Shown piece after piece: positions 10,143 through 22,341 of a DNA stretch of 64,000 bases. A program made the position numbers and the translations under genes. The notes below the pieces were generated by a model. The model ran no database searches. It saw only the letters and a program-made list of their open reading frames with translations, and was not told the origin of the DNA. Location of the stretch: assembly GCF_947179165.1 (NCBI RefSeq), contig NC_077242.1, positions 22,105,097 to 22,169,096 on the forward strand. The letters run 5' to 3'. Positions within the stretch are counted from its first letter, which is position 1. The number at the start of each line of letters is the position of its first letter. The DNA is from Solanum dulcamara. Lineage: Eukaryota > Streptophyta > Magnoliopsida > Solanales > Solanaceae.

Positions 10143-13100
10143 ACCTTAGGTTTGGGTAGAGGGGAAAAGATGAGGGTATCTCTTAATCATATCCGCTTCC
10201 GCTTCCCATGTTGCACTTTCTATTTGTTGATTCCTCCAAAGGACTTTAACAGATACAACTTCTTTGTTCCTCAATCTCTTAACTTGCCGGTCCAAAATTT
10301 CCACAGGAACTTCTTCATAGGTCAAGTTTTCTTCAATATTCACTACTCCCATAGGTACAATGGAACTAGGATCACCCACACATTTTTTCAACATAGACAC
10401 GTGAAACACCGGATGAACCATGGCCATTTCCAATGGTAATTCCAACTCATATGCAACCTTACCAACACGTCTCACGATTCTATAAGGCCTTACATATCTA
10501 GGTCTCAATTTCCCTTTCTTACCAAATCGAACCACACCTTTCATGGGTGAAACCTTTAGATACACCCAATCGTCCACATTAAACTCAAGATCCCTTCTTC
10601 TAGTGTTAAAATAGGACTTTTGACGACTTTGAGCCGCCTTCAACCTTTATCTAATGATCTTCACCTTCTCTAAAGTATCAAGTACCAAATTGGGGCCCAA
10701 CAAGGTCATCTCACCTACTTCGAACCAACCAACTGGTGATTTACATCGTCTCCCATACAAAGCCTCAAATGGCGCCATCTCAATACTTGAGTGGTAACTA
10801 TTATTATAGGTAAACTCGATGAGAGGTAGATGATCATCGCAATTCCCTTTAAACTCCAACATACAAGCCCTTAACATATCCTCTAGTGTTTGAATCGTCC
10901 TTTTGGCTTGCCCATCCATTTGAGGATGGAATGCTGTGCTCAACTTTACCTTAGTACCAAGGCCTTTTTGAAATGATCTCCAGAAGTGTGAAGTGAATTG
11001 GGTACCACGATCCGAAATAATGGATAATGGCACACCATGCAACCTCACCAACTCCCGAATATACAACTTGGCATAGTCTTCAGCACTATCGAAAGTTTTA
11101 ATCGGTAGGAAGTGAGCTGACTTAGTCATTCTATCAACAATTACCCAAATTGAGTCATGACGCTTCCGGGTATGAGGCAAACCCACTACAAAATACATAT
11201 TCATATCCTCCCACTTCCAAGTAGGGATTTCAATGTCTTGAGCTAGTCCACCCGGTCTTTGATGTTCGGCCTTCACTTGTTGGCAATTTGTACATTCGGA
11301 CACAAACCTTGCTATGTCCTTCTTCATGCCACCCCACCAATACAACTCCTTTAAGTCTCGGTACATTTTTGTTGAACCAGGATGAATGGAGTATCTAGAA
11401 TTATGAGCCTCTATCAAGATCAAACTCCTTAGGCCATCAATATTTGGAACACATATCCGACCTTGGTAGTATAGAACCCCATCTCCCCCTTGGGAAAAAA
11501 CCTCTATCTTCTTTTCCTTTACCAACTTCTTTAACTCAATAAACTTTGGGTCAAGATCTTACTTTGTTTTAACATCCACCACCAAAGAGGATCCAGACCT
11601 ATTTTGAACAACCATACCCCCATCGTTAGTACTACCCAACTTCACCCCTAATCTAGCCAATCGGTGAACATCTTTCACCAACTCCCTCTTCCTTTCATCC
11701 ATATGGGCCACACTCCCCATAGACACTCTACTAAGTGCATCAGCAACCACATTGGCTTTACCCGGATGATAGTGCACACTCATGTCATAGTCCTTAAGGA
11801 GTTCTAGCCACCTTCTTTGCCTTAGATTAAGGTCCTTTTGGGTGAACACATATTGAAGACTCTTATGATCAGTATACACATCCACATGCACCCCATAGAG
11901 GTAATGCCTCCAAATCTTCAGATCAAAAACAACGGCCGCCAATTCAAGGTTATGGGTAGGGTAGTTGCGCTCATGCACCTTTAATTGCCTAGAAGCATAG
12001 GCTATTACCTTGCCTTTTTGCATTAAGACACAACCTAAACCAATCTTTTAAGCATCATAATAAACTACAAACCCTTCTAATCCTTCTGGGAGAGTCAAAA
12101 TAGGAGCAGAGGTAAGTCGATCTTTTAAGGTTTGGAAACTCTTCTCACACTTATCTGTCCATATGAATTTGGATTTCTTTTGGGTCAATTTTGTCATAGG
12201 AGATGAAATGGAAGAAAAGCCTTTGACGAACCTTCTATAGTACCCGGCTAGACCTAAGAAGCTCCTAATGCCTGAAGGAGATAATGGTCGAGGCCAATTT
12301 TTGACTGCCTCTATTTTCTTAGGATCAACCTTGATTCCATCACCGGACATTACGTGACCAAGAAATGCTACCTCCTTTAACCAAAATTCACACTTACTAA
12401 ATTTTGCAAATAATTGTTTATCCCTCAATGTTTGAAGCACAACTCTCAAGTGATTTTTATGTTCTTCCTCACCCCGAGAGTAAATTAAAATATCATCAAT
12501 GAAGACTACTACAAAGGTATCAAGGTAAGGTTTGAACACCCTATTCATCAAGTCCATAAACACCGCCGGTGCATTCGTCAACCCAAAACTCATTACCACA
12601 AACTCATAGTGACCATACCTTGTTCGAAAGGCTGTTTTGGGAATGTCACACTCCCTTACCCGTAGTTGGTGGTAGTCGGACCGAAGGTCGATCTTGGAGA
12701 AGTGACTTGCCCCTTGTAATTGATCAAATAAGTCATCTATTCTAGGGAGTGAGTACTTGTTCTTAATGGTCATCTTATTTAATTGCCGGTAGTCTATGCA
12801 CATTTGAAGTGACCCATCCTTCTTTCTTATAAATAGAACGGGAGCACCCCATGGCGAAATACTTGGTCTTATGAACCCCTTCTCTAACAAGTCCTTTAAT
12901 TGTTCCTTCAGCTCTTTCAATTCTGCTGGGGCCATGCAGTAAGGAGGAATAGAAATAGGTTGGGTATCGGGGAGGAGATCGATACCAAAATCAACTTCCC
13001 TTTCGAGAGGGATACCAGGAAGGTCATCAGGAAAGACATCGGGGAATTCATTGACTATAGGAACTGACTCAAGAGAAGGACTTTTAGAGTTGACATCCCT

Positions 13101-14707
13101 AACCCTCACAATATGGTAAATACATCCCTTAGAAATCATTTTGCGAGCCTTAAGATAAGTAATAAACTGACCCTTCACCACCGAATCACGACCCTGCCAT
13201 TCAATAACAGGCTCATTTAGAAATTGGAACTTGACTCGACGATTCCTACAATCTATGGAAGCGTAAGATGCATGTAACCAATCCATCCCAAGAATGACAT
13301 CAAAATCTATCATGTCAAGCTCAATGAGATCACAAGGAATAACTTTATGCAAGATAGACACAGGGCAACCCCTATAGACCTTTCTAGCAATAACTGACTC
13401 ACCAACAGGGGTAGACACCAAATAAGGTTCTAATAACATTTCAGGTAAAACATCAAATCTATTAGCAAGGAATGGAGTAACAAAAGATAAATTTGCACCC
13501 TGATCTAATAGTGCATACAAATTAAAAGAAAAGACCTTTAACATACTGGTAATGACATTGGGTGCATCCTCAACCTCATGTCTCCCATGCAAGGCGTAAA
13601 AGCGGTTGGTGCATTGGACACCTCCTTGGACTTGTTTACCATGAGCAATTTGTCCTTGAGTCCTACCACCACCATCTCTACAATCCTTAGCATGGTGGCC
13701 CAGCTTGCCACACTTAAAGCATACATTGGAGCCGGCTAAGCATTCCCCTTTGTGAGTCCTTCCACACTTCTTGCAAGTGGGGAAAGTTTGAGTAGCAATA
13801 TTCTCTCTTAGAATCATTGGTTTACCACTATTGTCCTTGTTGAACTTTGGAGGAGGAGTATTGGTGGAACCTTGTCCCACAAATCGTTGCCCACCTTGGC
13901 CTTTGCCATTGTTACCATGATCGGACCTTTGAGGGTTAAACCCTTCACCATCCATTCTAGCCTTTTTGAACCCCCTTGATCTCTCTCTAAGCTTCTCTTC
14001 TTCAATTTGTTCTGCGTAAGTCATTAACCGAGAGATGTCCATCTCCTTGACCAACATGGCCATTTTGCACTCCTTGGACACCAAGCTTGAGACACCGGAA
14101 ATAAACTTCACATCCTAGCTCTTGGGTCGGAGACCATGAAGGGAGCATACTTTGACAACTTAGTGAATTTGAGAGCATACTCCCTCACGCTCATACTTCC
14201 TTGACGGAGGTTGATGAACTCTTGGATTTTGGCCTCTCTTAGCTCCAATGGGAAGAAGCGGTCTAGGAAGGCACCTTTGAACTCTTCCCATCCTATCGAC
14301 CTTATTTCTTCATCCCTCTCAACAATCCATTATTCATACCATACTCGCGCCACACCTTTGAGTTGATAGGCCACTAGCTCGACCTTCTCATTTGGTGGCA
14401 CACCCATGATAGACACAATTCGGTACACCTCATTAATAAACTCCATAGGGTCCTCATCTAGTTTAGAACCATCGAACTCGAGCGGATTCATCCTTTGGAA
14501 ATCCCGAATTCTAGAGGCTGGATTTTGCATTTGGGGAGGAGAAACACCTAGATTCCCTTGGTTGGCTACGACTTGAGCTAACAAAGTAATAACACTACGA
14601 AACTCAGCATAGGTTACCCCATCCTCATGATGTTGGGCATTGGGAACCGGAGGAGTTTGGTCCTCATCGTCAACCCTTGCTCTTCGAGGTGGTCTTCCAC
14701 GAGTCAT
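10143..14707 (-). pseudogene. gag-pol polyprotein of gypsy element B
   Basis: The start is ATG at 14707 (MTRGRPPRRARVDDEDQ). Order of domains: capsid-like gag (RIRDFQRMNPLEFDGS), two zinc knuckles ([26 protein letters not shown]), aspartic protease with DQG at the active site ([11 protein letters not shown]), RT with intact FIDD, RNase H, integrase with H-H-C-C finger, and chromodomain-like tail (SATWEAEADM). Lesions: stop after VWYE near 14329, a frameshift near 14112, and stops near 12047, 11558 and 10646. Two integrase catalytic residues are lost: first Asp to Tyr (MNMYF) and Glu to Lys (QAKRT). About 1,500 codons is normal length for the family, so it is inactive by point lesions rather than deletion. 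Confidence 0.92.
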
Positions 14708-14905
14708 TATCTAAAGAACACAAAATGGGTCGTTAGTTAAAAGAAAGCTTAGGATGCTCTAAGGCACGATATGAATTTGAAAGAAGTGAAAATTTCCCTA
14801 AACGCTTCATAGTCTCTTATTCATAATTGTGGCGCGCTTCACAACCATGAACAAGACCCTATTCGACGCGGTATGTTGGACTCCAAAGATCATTCAAAAC
14901 CTCGG

Positions 14906-14917
14906 GCTCTGATACCA
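14906..14917 (-). other. Primer binding site of element B
   Basis: On the minus strand this reads TGGTATCAGAGC, complementary to the 3' end of plant initiator tRNA-Met. It lies 4 bases inside the 5' LTR boundary at 14922. Confidence 0.88.
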
Positions 14918-14921
14918 AGTT

Positions 14922-17231
14922 TGTCACGACCCAAGGCTAGGGCCTAGACGTGACATGGCGAATGAGGTACCCGAAAGTACCTCAATCAAGCCTCTTAGCA
15001 TTCTTTTAGCCTTTCATAGGTAATGATGATAAACAAGCGGAAATCATAATAGTAAATGTTCAACTTACATATGTCCAATAATACCTCTAACTATTAGATT
15101 TAATGGGCTAAGACAAGTCCCTAGCTCACCCTCAATCATAATAGAAGAAATTCCATAGTAAAATATCTTAACATATCATAAACTAGAAAGATAAAGGAGT
15201 ATTGTTCCCGGAATATGGGAACTCACCAAAAGTAGTCTTCAATGGAATATCAACTAGCCACATGGAGGAGAACGAGGAAGAGCACCGATCCCTACATGGT
15301 GATATCATGTAGGCAAAAGAGTATGCGTTAGTACTTTGAATGTACTAAATATGTAAGGATGCATGAACATTGAGGAAACATTAAAAACATAATTTAATGT
15401 ATGCATAATAAATCATATAGATATCCTTTAAAACATTCATTTTGTGGGAAATTAACCATAACCGACATTTAAGACCATGCGAGCTATTACATGGAATCCA
15501 ACATAACCCCCTATGTTGGCCGAGGAGACTACTTGCCAGGTAGAACTCCGTCAGCTTCATTCATTTTTTTAACTTTAACTTTAAGGGCTATTTATGGATC
15601 TATTAGCCTAAGCCTACAAGGGCTCCTATGTTGGCACATAGTTAATGAGACAAGGGGTTGCTACTAGGATTCCCTTACCGAATCCCACCTCAATGCCTCA
15701 TTCGGTGCTAAGTCAATCCCACAGAATAGTTTAATACTTTAAAATATTCATAGCATATAACTTGAGAATTCAAACATCATATTCGGTAGAATAGCTCATA
15801 AAAATATTTGATAATTCAAATATGCAAGAATTGTCCTTATTGCATAAAGAATCCATCATTCATATCATTTCATCATTCTTTCATTTCATAAGACTCCCTT
15901 TTTTATCATAGATATTGCTTTCATAAATATTTATTTGGAGTCAAAGCTTTCAAGTCAAACTTTATTAAAAACATAGTAAAACTAGGTGGGTTCAAATCAC
16001 TTCAACTTGCAAATATGTATGTAAATAAATATACATAAATACTTTGAAATCCATTAATTAAAAATCATGCTTTAAACAACCCACCATGAATTTCAAGAAC
16101 CTTTAAATAGATAAATAGAGGAATTATTTGTAAACCATCAATTCATACATATAAAATTATGTTGCATCAAAATAGACCAATAATCATTAGTTTAACCATG
16201 ATTCATACTATTAAGTAAAAATAAGAATTTACCATAAGAAAATATTACTTAAAATCAAGAGACTTAATTGAAATAGTTTTTGGACTATATGGATGAAAGA
16301 ACCCATGGATAAACGCCCACATAACTTAGAGTAGAGCTTAAAAAAATAAATAAATATAATTTATAATATAATCAAAATAATTTAGACATGAGAGTGGAAG
16401 GAATACTCTCATTGAAGCCTTACATACCTGGAAACTGAAGCTTTAGTTGGTACGGAAAGACTTAATGAACACTCTTGAGTCCTAGTTTCTCTCCTTGTCG
16501 GAACGTTTTGTGTACTACCCGGAGTATATGAATCATCGGAGTAGTATTTCTTCACTACTAATAACTAAAACTATATTTGAGAATGTGTAAAGAAGTGTAT
16601 AGAGAGAAGATTTGCTTGAGAAAGCTTGATGAATAAAATGAGGAAATAAGGTGGGTATTTATAGGTGGGAAAGAGGGACCTAACAATAAATAAAATAATT
16701 ATAAATAAAAAATCTGAAAATTTAGTGAAATATATTGATGTCATGGATGATGTTAAATGGATTACAATTTATGTCATGAGTGATGTCAAATGTATCTAGA
16801 TCTTTCTATGGTAGGTGAAATGAGTTATTTTTGACAGAATACTCTTTTTGGGAGCTGCGTTTGAATAAGATAAATTCCTTATTAGGATTTGGTGTCTTCA
16901 TAAGAATTGTAGATATGGAAGTCTAGTTTCATATCGTTCAAGAATCAACCAATTTGGATAAACCTACAGTATGATATGATTTTTCTTCTATAAACACTCA
17001 TTTCCATCACAGCATTCTACCTTACAAAAATTAATTTATTTGGCCTACTTAACCTCTAAATATTAATATATGGTCTTATAAAAGTTATAGGTAATGATAT
17101 TGTGGTTACTCAAAAATTTGAATCACTCAATTTGGATATTTCTATAAAAAGTTATGTCCAAAATATAGAGGCTGTATCATGTTTAGGCGAAAATTGAAAT
17201 ATCGTATACAACATTTTTAGGGGATGTTACA
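14922..17231 (-). mobile_element. 5' LTR of element B
   Basis: Complete LTR of 2310 bp. TATAAATA on the minus strand is at 16656-16663, and the perfect CCTACATG/CATGTAGG hairpin is at 15291-15313. Its outer end is followed by the GTTGA target duplication and then the last 36 bases of LTR C'. Confidence 0.92.
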
Positions 17232-17236
17232 GTTGA

Positions 17237-17272
17237 GATGAGTGCCATCACACCCGGATTCGGGTCGTGACA
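17237..17272 (+). mobile_element. Solo LTR C', right part
   Basis: The last 36 bases of the C' LTR, ending GGGTCGTGACA and followed by the target duplication CAAGA. The end resembles the C LTR terminus at 29130-29163. Confidence 0.85.
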
Positions 17273-17771
17273 CAAGAATTGTTTACAGACCTTTATATAC
17301 TTTATCTCCTCGATGTCGAATTGCTGACCAAAATAATGAAACTGTTTTGTTTGAAAATAATTTTTCCAAGTCTAAAATTATCACATGTAGATTAATAAAA
17401 TGGGAAGAAATTAATTTCCTGATGAATGGATTATTGAGGAGGCTGCAGTCCCTCAAAATATTACTTGTGAAGAAATTTCTGAAATTTCACAGACTTCTGA
17501 TGGAACTGTTAAACTTCGATTTAACAATGTTAATATTACTAAAATTACTAATTCTTCGTCTAGACTAACTAGATCTGTTTCTTCATATATTTCTCCTGCT
17601 AATTATATGGTAGACATGCCTTCTAGAGTATCCACTTCTCAGATTAGAGAAACTGTTCCACAAAGATTTGATCATATTATTGTTGATAATAAAAATATTG
17701 TTCAGGGAGAGGATAATTTAAGTGATCTTACAGATTCTGAAATGAATTTCCCAAATGGTTTAGATGGATAG
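17273..17771 (+). pseudogene. EPRV movement protein, C-terminal part (copy E1, second piece)
   Basis: This continues the frame broken at 496: CICTR runs into IVYRPLYTLSPRC. About 165 residues follow to the stop TAG at 17769-17771, giving a movement protein of roughly 325 or more residues with its start missing. That fits the size usual for Caulimoviridae. A frameshift lies near 17417, since the downstream sense continues in another frame (PDEWIIEEAAVPQN). The tail is rich in Ser, Thr and Asn and probably extends beyond the 30K core. An ATG at 17764-17766 overlaps the stop as ATGGATAG and opens the next ORF. Confidence 0.72.
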
Positions 17772-18023
17772 CACAACTATTGATTTTAGTCCGAGTTCAC
17801 CGACAAGGAAACAAATATCTGCTGAATTTGTTTGTCCCCAATGAGAACCTTTTAGAACATGGTTTTTCCATCATTCTCCCCAGAAGAAAAGAAATATTTT
17901 CAAGAAGAATTTTATGCTGATTTAACAAAAGAAAATGTTATATTATCATTTGTGCCTTGGTTTATGATTAAATATGTTGGTCAATATTTATCTGTTATTG
18001 AACATGAGTATCGTTTATCTTCT
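17764..18023 (+). pseudogene. EPRV coat-protein/polyprotein ORF, N-terminal fragment (copy E1)
   Basis: It opens at the ATG overlapping the movement-protein stop (MDSTTIDFSPSS). It runs into a TGA near 17842 and then a frameshift, after which sense resumes as PSFSPEEKKYFQEEFYADLT and FVPWFMIKYV. The same FVPWFMIKYV stretch occurs on the minus strand at 34030-34121, so it is a real viral segment. By position after the movement protein and before protease it should be the N-terminal part of the coat-protein domain, though no zinc knuckle is reached. The copy ends at about 18023, where sequence switches to the minus-strand copy E2. Confidence 0.55.
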
Positions 18024-18220
18024 GGTAAAATCAATCTTTTAATAATCATTTTAGAATATGTAAATTATGATTTATTGGGGCCACCAGTATTATTATGAGT
18101 AATCTCAACTGACCCTGTTGCTGTCAAAATCATCTCAAAATATAATCTGGTTTTGTATGTCTGCATAGGAAATAATGCATTACTCAAATATATTTTCATT
18201 ACAATCCATGGATTGTGTTT
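18024..18220 (-). pseudogene. EPRV downstream ORF, internal fragment (copy E2, first piece)
   Basis: Read on the minus strand this matches the plus-strand copy at about 36070-36260 (LSNALFPMQTYKT, TGSVEITHNNTGGPNKS). It continues the sequence interrupted at 29164 by element C. The switch from the plus-strand fragment at about 18023 makes a head-to-head inverted EPRV junction. Confidence 0.7.
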
Positions 18221-20010
18221 TGTAACGACCCATTATGTCGTTTTAAGAAATAGAACTTTTTATTCCATTAAAGATGCATTCCGTATATTTTTATGAATAC
18301 TTTAGACTACTTGATAACAATATTTATTTAGTTGAGGGGTAAATTTAAATAACTAATTTAATTAATGGGCTAAGTTGTTATTTTACTTAACATTCTATAC
18401 CAATTATTAAAGGAAAAGGATAGGGTTTATTAATTTTGATTCAGAAAAGAAAAAGAAGAAAAAAAATAATAAAAGAAAAGGAAAACAAAAAAATTATATA
18501 TATAAAATCTGATGGCATTAAGCCATCAGATGTAACGAGAAAACGAGAAAACGCAGAAACTAGAAGAAGAAAAAAGAAAAGAAATGAGAAAAGAAAAATA
18601 GAGGAGAAGAGAAAAATAGGGATTTTCATTCCAAAGCGTCAAGGTAATTATTCTCATCCTTTCCATTAATTCTTTTTGTGATTATGAACATATTTTTAGG
18701 GTATATTGGTGGAGAAATAACGCTGAAATAAGAAAATATGACCCTAGGGTTCTTCACATAAAATCTTGATTTGGGGGCCGAATAACGATCCGTTTTAGCT
18801 GAAATTTGACATGTGAATTTATTTTATCATGAGTGAACATAATCGAAAAGAAAATTTCAGATTTGACTTCAATGACTCGGAATAACTTTTTGACCCAATT
18901 TTGATCCGAAAATAAATATAGCTATATGGGTGTCATTGAATTTGTATTCTTATAAGGATTATGTATTTGAACAGATTTTGATCATTCAGAAGCATTACGA
19001 AAGGCTCAAGTTTTAAAGTGATTATTTAATTTAATTGAGGTTTAACCCTAGTTTTGAAATTCAGAAAATATGGGAATTGACATGTTAAGTGGCATCAAGA
19101 TTAGGAATGTGTTTATAGAATTGGGTGAATTATTGGGGCTAGGTTAAACATATATATAATATTGGTGTTTACGGATTAGTTTACTTATAAATATTATATA
19201 TTTGATAGATTGAGATTGGTCTGAGGCATTGAAGAAGGGGAAAGACATTGTTGATTAGCTTGCTTTACTTCGGTTTTTCGGTTGAGGTAGGTTATGGTTT
19301 TCTATTCTATATCATAGATAGACTCTTAATAGTGATTGATATTCATTGAGTAATATGTGTGAAGTTTACTACGCATTTAATTGTTGTGGTTTAGATGGTT
19401 GATATGTTGTTGTGATTGGTCTAAAATCTCGAGGCCATGAAATCCATAATCTTGAACTTGCCCTATCAAAAATGGTCCTTGAATAAAGAAGTCTTGATGA
19501 AATATTGTTAATGAAGTGGAATGTAATCATGAATAATGATAAATTAATTATATTTGGATCGGGTGTCACGTTCCGACACGGTATATTTGGATCGGGTGTC
19601 ATATTCCGACACGATATATTTGGATCGAGTGTCACGTTCCGATATGGTATATTTGGATCGAGTGTCACGTTCTGGCATGGTAATATTAAAGAAAAATAAA
19701 TTAAAATAACTTAATACTACCTAATCTCCATAACTCATTTTTCAAAAGAGTGTGATGTGGAGGCTTGAGTCCTCATGTGTGATCTTGATATTGTTGACTG
19801 GTTATGTAATTGTTCACTGGTTGTTTTCTGTTAAGTGTTATGGTTGATTTTCCGCTATTACTTTATGCATATTGATTTCTATTTTGAGTCGGCCGATGAT
19901 ACCTATTCAGTACATGTTGTCCTGTACTGACCCCTACTTGTATATTTTCTTATTTTATTTTGTGGAGTGCAGCGAGTGTTCCACAGACTTCGAGTCGACC
20001 TCAACTCTAG
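18221..20010 (+). mobile_element. 5' LTR of element C, truncated
   Basis: The first 1790 bases of a roughly 2.1-kb LTR. A TATA-like run at 18494-18503 is followed by a perfect hairpin at 18507-18531 (arms ATCTGATGGC and GCCATCAGAT, loop ATTAA). A fourfold 33-bp repeat lies at 19550-19682. The LTR stops at CTCTAG, where the B solo LTR entered; the last ~300 bases expected from the 3' copy are missing. Confidence 0.88.
19550..19682 (+). repeat. Fourfold 33-bp tandem repeat with hairpin in LTR C (5' copy)
   Basis: The GTGTC arm recurs at exactly 33-base intervals (19563, 19596, 19629, 19662). Units 1 and 2 pair perfectly with GACAC around a 7-nt loop (ACGTTCC, ATATTCC). Units 3 and 4 have two arm mismatches each. 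Each unit ends with TATATTTGGATCG. Confidence 0.92.
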
Positions 20011-22336
20011 TGTCACGACCCAAGCCTAGGGCCTAGATGTGACATGGCGAATGAGGAACCCGAAAGTATCTCAAACAAGCCTCTTAGCATTCTTTTAGCC
20101 TTTCATAGGTAATGATGATAAATAAACAAGCGTAAATCATAATAAATCTTCAACTTACATATGTCCAACAATACCTCTAACTATTAGATTTAATGGGGCT
20201 AAGACAAGTACCTAGCTCACCCTCAATCATAATAGAAGAAATTTCATAGTAAAATATCTTAACATATCATAAACTAGAAAGATAAAGGAGTATTGTTCCC
20301 GGAACATGGGAACTCACCAAAAGTAGTCTTCAATGGAATATAAACTAGCCACGTAGAGGAAAATGAGGAGGAGCACCGATCCCTACATGGTGATATCATG
20401 TAGGCAAAAGAGTATGCGTTAGTACTTTGAATGTACTAAGTATGTAAGGATGCATGAACATTGAGGAAACATTAAAACATTTATGTAATATGGAACATAA
20501 TTTAATGTATGCATAATAAATCATATATTTATCCTTTAAAACATTCATTTTGTGGGAAATTAACCATAACCGACATTTAATACCATGAGAGCTATTACAT
20601 GGAATCCAACATAACCCCCTATGTTGGCCGGGGAGACTACTTGCCAGGTAGAACTCCGTCAACTTCATTCATTTCTTTAACTTTAACTTTAAGGGCTATT
20701 TATGGATCCATTAGCCTAAGCCTACAAGGGCTCCTATGTTGGCACATAGTTAATGAGACAAGGGGTTGCTACTAGGATTCCCTTACCGAATCCCACCTCA
20801 ATGCCTCATTCGGTGCTAAGTCAATCCCACGGAATAGTTTAATACTTTAAAATATTTATAGCATATAACTTGAGAATTCAAACATCATATTCGGTAGAAT
20901 AGCTCATTAAAACATTTGATAATTCAAATATGCAAGAATTGTCCTTATTGCATAGAGAATCCATTATTCATATCATTTCATCATTCTTTCATTTCATAAG
21001 ACTCTCTTTTTTATCATAGATATTGCTTTCATAAACATTTATTTGGAGTCAAAGCTTTCAAGTCAAACTTTATTAAAAACATAGTAAAACTAGGTGGGTT
21101 CAAATCACTTCAACTTGCAAATATGTATGTAAATAAATATACATAAATACTTTGAAATCCATTAATTAAAAATCATGCTTTAAACAACCCACCATGAATT
21201 TCAAAAATGTTTAAATAGATAAATAGAGGAATTACTTGTAAATCATCAATTCATACATATGAAATTATGTTACATCAAAATAGAACAATAATCATTAGTT
21301 TAACCATGATTCATACTATTAAGTAAAATTAAAAATTACCATAAGAAAATATTACTTGAAATCAAGATATTTAATTGAAAGAGTTTTTGGACTACATGGG
21401 TGGAAGAACCCATGGATAAACGCCCACATAACTTAGAGTAGAGCTTAAAGAAAATAAATATAATTTATCATATAATCAAAATAATTTAGACATGAGAGTG
21501 GAAGGAATACTCTCATTAAAGCCTTACATACCTGGAAACCGAAGCTTTAGTTGGTACCGAAAGACTTAATGAACACTTTTGAGTCCTAGCTTCTCTCCTC
21601 GCCGGAACGTTTTGTGTACTACCCGGAGTATATGAATCACCGGAATAGTATTTCTTTACTACTACGAACTAAAACTATATTTGAGAATGTGTAAAGAAGT
21701 GTATAGAGAGAAGATTTGCTTGAGAAAGCTTGATGAATAAAATGAGGAAATAAGGTGGGTATTTATAGGTGGGAAAGAGGGACCTAACAATAAATAAAAT
21801 AATTATAAATAAAAAATCTGAAAATTTAGTGGAATATATTGATGTAATGGATGATGTTAAATGGAGGACAATTTATGTCATGAGTGATGTCAAATGTATC
21901 TAGATCTTTCTATGGTAGGTAAAATGAGTTATCTTTGACATAATACTCTTTTTGGGAGCTGCGTTTGAATAAGATAAATTCCTTATTAGGATTTGGTGTC
22001 TTCATAAGAATTGTAGATACGGAAGTCTAGTTTCATATCGTTCAAGAATCAACCAATTTGGATAAACCTAGAGTGAGATATGATTTTTCTTCTATAAACA
22101 CTCATTTCCGTCACAACATCCTACCTTACAAAGATTAATTTATTTGACCTACTTAACCTCCGAATCTTATAATATGGTCTTCATAAAAGTTGTAGGTAAT
22201 GATCTTTTGGTTACTCAGAAATTTGAATCACTCAATTTGGATATTCCTATGAAAAGTTATGATCAAAATACAGAGGCTGTATCATGTTTAGGCAAAAATT
22301 AAAACATCGTATACAACGTTTTTAGGTGATGTTACA
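20011..22336 (-). mobile_element. Solo LTR of family B (B3)
   Basis: Complete LTR of 2326 bp with TG/CA ends, flanked on both sides by TCTAG (20006-20010 and 22337-22341). It inserted in the 5' LTR of element C and lost its internal region by LTR recombination. The 8-bp hairpin is at 20392-20414. It shares several variants with the inverted copy to its right that the other B LTRs lack. Confidence 0.88.
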
Positions 22337-22341
22337 TCTAG

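Larger units (their letters stand above)
2762..17231 (-). mobile_element. Ty3/gypsy element B, composite, nested in LTR C'
   Basis: The outer bounds are TGTCACGACCC at 2762 and GATGTTACA at 17231, with identical GTTGA target duplications at 2757-2761 and 17232-17236. Sense is the minus strand: 5' LTR 14922-17231, primer site, gag-pol, then 3' LTR. The 3' side is abnormal. A complete LTR (2762-5070) plus about 35 bases of internal sequence is followed by 4 kb of family A in antisense, then a second partial B LTR (9082-9942) with the same internal flank. LTR-to-LTR differences are about 6 in the first 200 bases, so this is one of the youngest layers. Confidence 0.85.

Noticed and set aside
14906..14917. 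Possible tRNA-Met gene remnant
   Set aside because: Only the 12-base primer site complementary to the tRNA 3' end is present, at the expected LTR-adjacent place.
19550..19682. Possible CRISPR-like array
   Set aside because: The 33-bp units are contiguous with no unique spacers and lie in a plant LTR.
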